From the NCBI RefSeq assembly GCF_028372415.1, contig NC_092873.1, forward strand, positions 349,393,390-349,457,389: 64,000 nucleotides of DNA, read 5' to 3'. Origin of the DNA: Notamacropus eugenii. Its lineage: Eukaryota > Chordata > Mammalia > Diprotodontia > Macropodidae. The translations under genes were made by a program, and so were the position numbers. Position 1 is the stretch's first letter. Each line of letters opens with the position of its first letter. Shown one piece after another: positions 57,245-64,000 of the stretch. Below the pieces are notes generated by a model. It saw nothing but the letters and a program-made list of their open reading frames with translations, was not told where the DNA came from and made no database searches.

Positions 57245-58300
57245 AGAACATATCTACATCAAGGTGACCAGGATGGTGAGAGAACTAGAGACCATGTCAC
57301 ATTGGGATTAGTTGAAGGACCTGGACTTTTATCCCAGAGAAGAGAAGACTCAGGAAGATGAGAAGATTTCTCATTCCACTTTGCATCTGGTGCCTCCCTG
57401 GATTCAACTCCACAGAGCAGGACGCCTCTCCCAGGATAAACTCATCACTTCCAAACTCATCATCACGCTGCCTACTTAAGCCCTAATTGGCACCACCTTC
57501 CAAACTCCTCCCAATGCCTTCCTAATTTATAGAGGGCAGCAACTGGACCCTCTCAGCTCACTCTGCTATTGGTCTGCTGCCCTGCCTGGTTTCAGCTCCG
57601 CTGAGGCCAGGGACTCCAGGCAGTCTGTCCTCTCTCTTCCACTGTTTTGCCTCTTTTTGTGTATTGTTTCACCCTTTAGACTGTGGGCTCCCTGAGGGCA
57701 AGGACTGTCTTTTTATTAACTGTATTCTCAACACTTGACACAATGCCTGGCACATAGTAGGTGTTTAACAAAACAGCTACTTTAATAAAAGTTTATTCAG
57801 TTGGTTTAGAACAAGACAGTTTTCTTCAACCATTTTAAGGACTTTCACTTGGAAGAATGATTAGGATTTGTTCTGATTTGTCTGAAAGGGCAGAACGAGG
57901 AGTAAGCAAAGGGTGGAAGGATCAGAGACTAAGATTTTTAGTTCTTCCAAAAGGAAAAAAAAAATCCTAAGAACTACAGCTTTAGTAGCTTCCCTATCAC
58001 TGGTATTCTTTAAGAGAAAGCTAGCTGGCTGCTTGTTGGGAAAGTAGAAGGGATTCCTATTCAGTTACAAATTTGGCTAGAGACCTCCGACAAGCTGGAA
58101 AACAGAAAGTGAATAAAGAGGAGGCTGACGGTGAAGATGTCATATGAGGATCAGTTGGATCAGTGAGATATCTTCATCCTGGAGAAGAGAAAGAGACTTT
58201 GGAGGAGGAAGGAATGGAGGGGAAGTTGTCTCAAATTACTTGAAGGGCATGGGAGAAGGATTAAACAAGTTTTCTTCTAACGCTTAGATTCTATGATCTC
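57245..58300 (+). mobile_element. CR1/L3-type LINE fragments, with an L2 piece inside
   Basis: AAGGTGACCAGGATGGTGAG, TTATCCCAGAGAAGAGAAGA (57250-57360), AAGGGCAGAACGAGGAGTAA (57890) and CATCCTGGAGAAGAGAAAGA with TTACTTGAAGGGCATGGGAG (58170-58260) recall the CR1/L3 3' region. 57640-57785 is an L2 end (GTGGGCTCCCTGAGGGCAAG). Family from recall. Confidence 0.5.
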
Positions 58301-58484
58301 TAAACTGTTTGAGCTCTGCAATCTGTGACTTTCTGGATCCCTGAGTCAATATGGCACCCTCAGATTGGGGATCTTCTGTACCTTAATCACTCAGAAAACA
58401 TCCAGTCAGTCACTAGATCCTGGATCATTTCTGTGGCTATTCTTTCCCTGGACCTCCTGGTACCTTCTTCCCCTTCTTCCCCTT

Positions 58485-58690
58485 GACCAATGAATTGTTT
58501 AATGGATCCATCAACAAGTCCCTGCTATGCACCAGGCACCATGCTAAGTGCTGGAGATACAAAGACAAAAATAATCTTAAACCATCAAGTGCTTACGTTC
58601 TGTTAGGGAAGGCAAGTAACTATGTAAGTATATACAGGATAAATATAAATGGAATAAATACTAGGTCATAATTGCTAGTACTTATATAAT
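58485..58690 (-). mobile_element. L2 LINE 3' end, antisense
   Basis: CACCAGGCACCATGCTAAGT, GCTGGAGATACAAAGACAAA and TATACAGGATAAATATAAAT. Confidence 0.7.
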
Positions 58691-58792
58691 GTTTTAAGGT
58701 TTGCAAAACATGTTACATATCTCATTTATAAGAGTTAAATATAAGGTATTAGGTATATTTCTTTTAAAGGGTTTATTTATGAGAGAAAGATT

Positions 58793-58830
58793 ATACACAT
58801 ATATACATTACTATATATGTGTGTATATAT
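58793..58830. repeat. TA/CA simple repeat
   Basis: TACACATATATACATTACTA and TATATGTGTGTATATAT. Confidence 0.75.
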
Positions 58831-58924
58831 TCAGAAATAATATTCAAGGATAAAAGTAATCTGTAGTGTGACTAAAACAATACTACCAGCACAGACTTGG
58901 TGGTACTCAAGTTTACTAATCTAG

Positions 58925-58980
58925 TAATTCAATTCAATTCAATAAACATTTATTAGGCCTTTACTGCGTGCATGTGATGG
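58925..58980 (-). mobile_element. L2 3' terminus, antisense
   Basis: TTCAATAAACATTTATTAGG. Confidence 0.55.
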
Positions 58981-59149
58981 AATTATAAAACCTACCCTCA
59001 GGGGTAACTGTCTTTCAGAAAAATACATTGAGAACCCCAAAGCAGTAGAACAAAAGAAGTTGCAGCTAACTGGATGGACAGCTAACAAGTTCCTTTTGGA
59101 GAGGCAAGTAAAAGAATTGGTTTTATGATGTACCCAAAGGTACCAAGAA

Positions 59150-59530
59150 ACATCATTTTTTAACATCCTTTTAAAAATTTTGAGATCCAAATTCTCTCCC
59201 TTTGTCCAGCCCCAGACAGTTAATCATCATCATCACAACATTGCTGTTACTATACACAATGTTCTCCTGGTTCTGCTCACTTTACTTTGCATCAGCTCAT
59301 GTAAGTCTTCTTAGGTTTTTCTGAAGCCATTCCCCTAATCATCTTTTATAGCATCACAATCGCATGCCACTCCCCAACTGATGGGCATCCCCTCAATTTC
59401 CAATCCTTTGCCATCACAAAACGAGCTGGTATAAATATTTTTGTACAAATGAATCCTTTCCCTTCTTCTTTGATATAGATGTAGTAGTGATATTTCTGGG
59501 TCAAAGTGTTTATGCAGTTTAAGATCTTTT
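59150..59530 (-). mobile_element. LINE-1 3' end, antisense
   Basis: TTTTGAGATCCAAATTCTCT, CAATGTTCTCCTGGTTCTGC, CCCCAACTGATGGGCATCCC and AGAGGCTGGTATAAATAT-type sequence near 59423. Confidence 0.75.
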
Positions 59531-59689
59531 GGGAATAGTTCTAAATAGAAGAAACAACATTTCGTGGGAAATTTGGTGTTCTTGCCTTGCTGTATTCAAG
59601 ATGAACACAAGTAGAAGTGTCGTAATAAAGATAACTACAGCTTACATGACATCTGTTAAGGGGGAAAACAGAAAGAAAAAAATTATATT

Positions 59690-60305
59690 CAATTATTTTA
59701 TTTTCAATTCTGAATTATCTCCCTCCATCTATCCACTTTCCTATCCATTGAGAAGGCAAGAAAAACAAAACTCGTTACAAATATGCATAATCATGCAAAA
59801 TAAATTCTTGTATTAGCCATGCATCTAACCAAATAGGAAGGAAGGAAGGAAGGAAGGCAGGAAGGAAGGAAGGGAGGAAGGAAGGAAAGAAGGACAAGAA
59901 GGATGGAAGAAAGAAGGAAGGAAAAGGAAGGAAGAGAAAAGGAAAAACGTAGGCCTCAATTTGCATTCTGAGTCCTTTGGAATTATGGTTGGTTATTGTG
60001 TTGATCACAGTTATTAAGTCTTTTACAGTTGATTATTTTTTTTACAACATTCCTGTAATAATTTATCGTATAAATTGTTCTCCTGGTTCTTCTCACTTTA
60101 CTTCACCAGATAATACAAGTCTTCCCAGAGTTTTCTGAATCATCCCCTTCATCATATCTTATAGCATAATAGGATTCCACTGTATTTGTATACCACTCTT
60201 TGTTTGACCATTCCCCAATTAATGAACATCCCCTCAATTTTTAATTTTTGGACACTGCAAAAAGAGGTGCTATAAATATTTGTGTACATATTGATAACCT
60301 CTGAG
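59690..60305 (-). mobile_element. LINE-1 3' end, antisense, containing a GGAA microsatellite
   Basis: ATTTTCAATTCTGAATTATC, GTTCTCCTGGTTCTTCTCAC, CATTCCCCAATTAATGAACA and AAAAGAGGTGCTATAAATAT. Split by 59836-59945. Confidence 0.75.
59836..59945. repeat. (GGAA)n microsatellite, imperfect
   Basis: AGGAAGGAAGGAAGGAAGGC and following variants. Confidence 0.95.
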
Positions 60306-60309
60306 AAAG

Positions 60310-61095
60310 AAAATATTTAGAAAGAATTTGATAACTCCAAAGTAAGACATTCCTTAATTATCAGTGACTTCAATTCAAATGTGGGTTTAGGAAAGGCAGA
60401 GAAAGATACTTTGGAAAATAAGGTTCATTATTAAGAAATGAGAGGCCAGAAGCTAAATAGAAACCCCATACCTAGATATCATGAATACACTTTTCCATGA
60501 AGAAAGCTGGAAGACTCTAAGTGCAATAAGCATTGAACAACATCACACACACAAAAATGAAACCATGTCTTCACAGATTTGAAATGACTGCTTACTGATA
60601 TGTGGGGTATTTCTGAATCAGATGTGTAGTTAGACCACTGATTTGTTAGAACAAAGATACCAACACCAAATTAAAAGAAAGGACAAAGAACAAATAGTAT
60701 GTAAATAAAACAGCCCTAGCATAATCTATTCAGGTTTAATACTGAAAAATGGGAAATGGAACAAGGAAATGACATCACCACGGGCCATTATCCTTTCTTG
60801 TGGAAGATTAACTAAACATCATGGAGGTCAAAGAACCTAAAAACCACTTTATCCAGCAAATTCTTGAGCTTGTCAAGTAGAGACACATGGCAGCCAATGG
60901 AATATGAGTTTAGAACATAAACTTATTTGCAAAATCTTATGAAAGAGGAATGTTGGAAGACCATTTTTACTGCTTCACAAAACACAGAAAAGCAGTGGAG
61001 GAAAAGATGAGTTATCAAAAATCTTGGTGTGAAACTCAGTTAAGCCAGAATGTCCCAAGAACACAGAGTTCCTGCTAGATTATGGAGCAGCTGGA
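60310..61095 (+). mobile_element. RTE-clade LINE fragment: end of endonuclease and linker
   Basis: Sense translation gives ISDFNSNVGLG (the GDFNAKVGxG of RTE endonuclease), NERGQKL-like EMRGQKL, a degraded YIMNTFF-like stretch, ISESDV with RTK, then RKAVEEKMSYQKSW and LSQNVPRTQS. The motif order fits RTE/BovB-type LINEs. Several in-frame stops; dead. Confidence 0.6.
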
Positions 61096-61136
61096 CTGGA
61101 TAATCTCTAAGGTTGCTCTCAATTATAATGGTCTGA

Positions 61137-61320
61137 GAGAAGTAGCATGGTGTTGGAGAAAGAAGACTGAATTTGGAGTCAGAGGGTCAGGGTCTGAATC
61201 TTTGACCTATTACCTGTGTGACTCTCACTCATCCTGAAATTTACTTTTCTTACTGTAAAATGGGGGCATTACATTAGATAATCCCCAAGGTTTCATTCAG
61301 CTCAGGCCTACGATTGTTCA
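61137..61320 (+). mobile_element. MIR-type CORE-SINE
   Basis: AGTAGCATGGTGTTGGAGAA, TACCTGTGTGACTCTCACTC and GTAAAATGGGGGCATTAC. Confidence 0.65.
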
Positions 61321-61489
61321 AAAACCATACTCACTGTGAGATAACAGAGTCTCATGGGGATAATTAGAATTTTGAGATACTTAAGACTTTGACTGCTTGA
61401 CTCATAGGGCTATCAAGAGGAGAGTCTTTGTAAATGGTAAAATACTTTTAAAAAATATGACATTGTCATTATAAATGTGGATGGAGGTT

Positions 61490-61805
61490 GGGGCAACTAG
61501 GTGGTGCAGTGGATTGAACACCAGTGCAGAAGTCAGGAGGACCTGAGTTCAAATCTCACCTCAGACACTTGACACTCACTAGCTGTGTGACCTTGGGCAA
61601 GTCACTTAACCCCAACTGCCTCATCCTGGGTCATCTCCAGTCATCCTGATGAATATCTGGTCACTGGATTCAGATGGCTCTGGAGGAGAAGTGAGGCTGG
61701 TGACCTGCACAGCCCTCCCTCATTCAAAACAAAGTCAAGTGCAAGTCATGTCACCATTTCTCTGATGGCATGGTCTTCTTCGGCAACGAAGGATGAACAC
61801 ACACA
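61490..61805 (+). mobile_element. tRNA-RTE SINE, full length with target duplication
   Basis: Same structure as 56297-56605 and close to it in sequence. Perfect 11-bp duplication GGATGGAGGTT at 61479-61489 and 61806-61816. Confidence 0.88.
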
Positions 61806-61929
61806 GGATGGAGGTTACAGAACAGCAAAAACAAAGGACAGCAACAGTTGCAGTGCCCCAAGGTACCTGTAGGTGGCAGAACACTCATTCCCATTCCCAT
61901 CCCTAGTTGCATTGCATCATGGAGCTGGT

Positions 61930-62112
61930 CAGTCCTTTTGCAGGATTTTGTAAAATGGGGTCTTTAATTTTTAAAAAATTATAATGACCATTTCAATATA
62001 ATTGATTTGCTTTATAGTCCTATGTATATTATGCATCTAAAAACATTCTGAGAAGGGGTCCCCTAAGCTTCAATAGGCTGATAAAGGGGTTCATAACCCA
62101 TAGAAAAGGTTA
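61930..62112 (-). mobile_element. hAT-type MITE, family A, antisense
   Basis: AACATTCTGAGAAGGGGTCC, GATAAAGGGGTTCATAACCC and AGGTTAAAAATTCTTG. Confidence 0.65.
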
Positions 62113-62117
62113 AAAAT

Positions 62118-62340
62118 TCTTGCTTTAGGGAAATGGTTTCTAAACTTTTTTGAACTTTCACCCCTGTTACTAAACACTTTTGAGCACATACTCCCGATAT
62201 CTGTATACTTATTTATTTGCAAATTATATGCATGTGCTACTGTGAAAATAATTGTGTACATTATAAAATCTGTACAAAGATAGACATTTAAAAAGAAGGG
62301 AGAAAGATAAAAATGATAATATATGACATCTAAACCTACA
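62118..62340 (-). mobile_element. hAT-like MITE, family B, copy 2
   Basis: TTCTAAACTTTTTTGAACTT at its end; the reverse complement aligns along its length with 54320-54512. Confidence 0.55.
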
Positions 62341-62344
62341 GTCA

Positions 62345-62720
62345 ATAGGAGTTTATTGAGTTGGGGAGGTGACGTGCCTGAACTTAAGGAAAAATACCTT
62401 TTTGGGGGCGCAGGTTAGTGAGGAGAGAGAATTGAAGCAGGGGAAACCATTAGAAGGCTGTTACAATAGTCCAAGTGGTGGGGGAGAAGTAGGGTAGAAT
62501 GAGGGTGGTGGCTATGTGAGCAGAGAGAAAGAGATGCATGAAGGAAATGTTGTGAAGGTAGAAATGACAAGATTTGGCAACTATTTGGATATGGGAAGGG
62601 GAATGAGGAGTTGAAAACCAAACGTTCACAGAAGATGAGAAGCTGGGTGAATTGAAGCAAAGCAGTACCCTGGACAGAAAAAGGAAAGTTCACAAGATGG
62701 GCAAATTTGGGGAAGAGGAA
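62345..62720 (-). mobile_element. L2 LINE 3' region, antisense
   Basis: GAGTTTATTGAGTTGGGGAG, CCATTAGAAGGCTGTTACAA and GAAGGTAGAAATGACAAG. Confidence 0.65.
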
Positions 62721-63285
62721 GGGCTATCAATAAGACCTGGGAGGCATGCGGCCCATTCACACCCGCTCCTCTGATACAATTGACTCAGTGATACTCAACA
62801 TAGGAGGGAAGGCTGAGCCCTCGGTCAGTAGGAGCTGCTCTAGAGGCAGAACCCAACCTCTGAAGGCTGACTGCTGCAGCCACAAGGTGAACTGGGGGAC
62901 AGGAGGTGGGTATGCTGGGGGGCACAGAGAGGAAGAGCATGATGGAGAATCTTCCCACAAGCACCTGTGCACTCAGTAGCCTGTGGCTATCCACATAGCA
63001 CCTGGGTTATAACTGTCCTCTGGGGTCAACTTCAGGAGCTGGAAACAGCAGAGAGAAGGAACAGAGTTCCTGCATGTGGGGAGATGAGAACGTGTTGTGT
63101 TGGTGACCAGCCCTATGATCGGCCATCACAGGGAAAGTGAGATTTAGCTAGCTGATCGCAGACCCCTTTGGGGTTCAGCCAGGGGTATCCAAGTCCCCAT
63201 TCTGATGACCATTATTTTAGGGGGCAGAGAATTAACTGTATAACTAGAATGAATGACCCCATGTAAGTGAGATAGGATGAAAACT
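62721..63285. other. Gene-free stretch, unassigned
   Basis: Overlapping open frames at 62746-62994 on both strands, no domain. Confidence 0.35.
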
Positions 63286-63565
63286 CATGGGAGCTTATAG
63301 ATCAAAATGTATGTTATACAAATTATTCCCCAAAAGTTGAGAAATAAAGCACCCTGCCAAACTTTTTGCAATACAAATACAGTTGTACTACTTAAATTGG
63401 GGGATGATAAAGGAAAGAAAGAGAATTAAGATCACTATCATTAGCAAACATTGATGCCAAAATTTTAAGTAAAATCTCAGCAAAAAGACTATAGCAATTT
63501 ATCCAAAAAAAAATTAATTACAAATCAAGTTTATATTAGGAATGAAAATAATTCATGTAATTAAT
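63286..63565 (+). mobile_element. LINE-1 ORF2 fragment (reverse-transcriptase N-terminal part)
   Basis: Translation gives LRSLSLANIDAKILSKISAKRL, which matches the conserved YRPISLxNIDAKILNKILAxR of L1 RT (shown here as the core SLANIDAKILSK). Stops and frame breaks present. Confidence 0.7.
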
Positions 63566-63639
63566 CCTACCCCCCAAAAAAACCAACTAAAGCTCCTTTA
63601 GGTGAGTGTGTGGTGTGTGTTTTAAAGTTTAGTTTAATT

Positions 63640-63740
63640 CTGGAGGTAGCTAGGTGGTACAATGAATAGAATTCTAAGACCTGTAATCAGGAAGACCTAA
63701 ATTTCAATCCATCCTTTAGACACTTACTAGGTCTGTGAGC
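63640..63740 (+). mobile_element. tRNA-derived SINE head fragment
   Basis: GGTAGCTAGGTGGTACAATG and TAATCAGGAAGACCTAAATT. Confidence 0.65.
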
Positions 63741-63744
63741 CAGA

Positions 63745-64000
63745 ACAGCTAGGTGGTTCTGCAGTGGATAGAGTGCTAGGCCTACAGTCAGGAAGACTCA
63801 TCTTGCTGAGTTCAAATCTGGCCTTAGACACTTATTATCTGTGTGACCCTGGCTAAGTCACTTAACCCTGTTTGCTTTATTTTCCTCATCTATAAAATGA
63901 GTTGGAGAAGGAAATGGCAAAGCACTCCAGTATCTCTGCCAAGAAGACCCCAAATGTGGTCACAAAGAGTTTGAAATGCCTGAACAAAAGCTGGGCAAGT
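63745..64000 (+). mobile_element. tRNA-derived SINE, runs to or past the window end
   Basis: GCTAGGTGGTTCTGCAGTGG, GTGTGACCCTGGCTAAGTCA and GAAATGGCAAAGCACTCCAG. The tail may lie outside the window. Confidence 0.75.

Noticed and set aside
59836-59945. CRISPR-like array
   Set aside because: Simple GGAA microsatellite without spacers; the organism is a vertebrate.
60800-64000. First exons of GPATCH8 at the right edge
   Set aside because: Expected on that side by human gene order, but no G-patch, zinc-finger or RS-rich coding sequence is visible.

Overview
The window is a piece of a marsupial genome, and most of it is intergenic. The signs are LINE-1 sequence beginning GGGGGCGGAGCCAAGATGGCG, tRNA-headed SINEs ending in an RTE-type tail, palindromic hAT miniature elements, and a dense layer of old L2 and MIR-type CORE-SINE copies. 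The coding sequence is close to that of placental mammals. I cannot tell American from Australian marsupials from this alone.

Only one protein-coding host gene is convincing: FZD2 (Frizzled-2), a single-exon Wnt receptor on the minus strand with its CDS at 29233-30945. Its CpG-rich, TATA-less promoter lies near 31.3-31.5 kb. A 3' UTR of up to about 1.8 kb runs toward 27.4 kb and carries a long CT repeat on the transcript strand. In human, FZD2 lies in a gene-poor interval between GPATCH8 and MEIOC, and no neighbouring exon is recognisable here. The block from about 22.1 to 33.8 kb is almost free of mobile elements and has several clusters of developmental transcription-factor motifs, as expected for cis-regulatory sequence around a Wnt receptor.

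Left flank (1-22 kb): nested L1, L2, MIR and hAT fragments, plus the most striking mobile element, a full-length ORF1-only LINE-1 derivative ('half-L1', HAL1-like) at 12444-15366. It has a perfect 17-bp target-site duplication, a GC-rich 5' UTR with two tandem monomers of about 165 bp and a YY1-type site, and an ORF1 of 333 codons. ORF2 is absent.

Right flank (33.8-64 kb): many L2 copies in both orientations, one of which keeps a reverse-transcriptase motif and is split by an antisense L1. There are also antisense L1 3' ends, an RTE-clade endonuclease/linker fossil near 60.3-61.1 kb, and two well-preserved tRNA-RTE SINEs with perfect target duplications. Other items are a 71-bp minisatellite, a triplicated MIR tail, long microsatellites, and unassigned stretches, three of which look like possible conserved non-coding elements.

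No recognisable retrovirus, Polinton, tRNA gene, rRNA gene or CRISPR array was found. Family names for old repeats rest on recall of consensus sequences, and repeat boundaries are approximate unless a target duplication is quoted.
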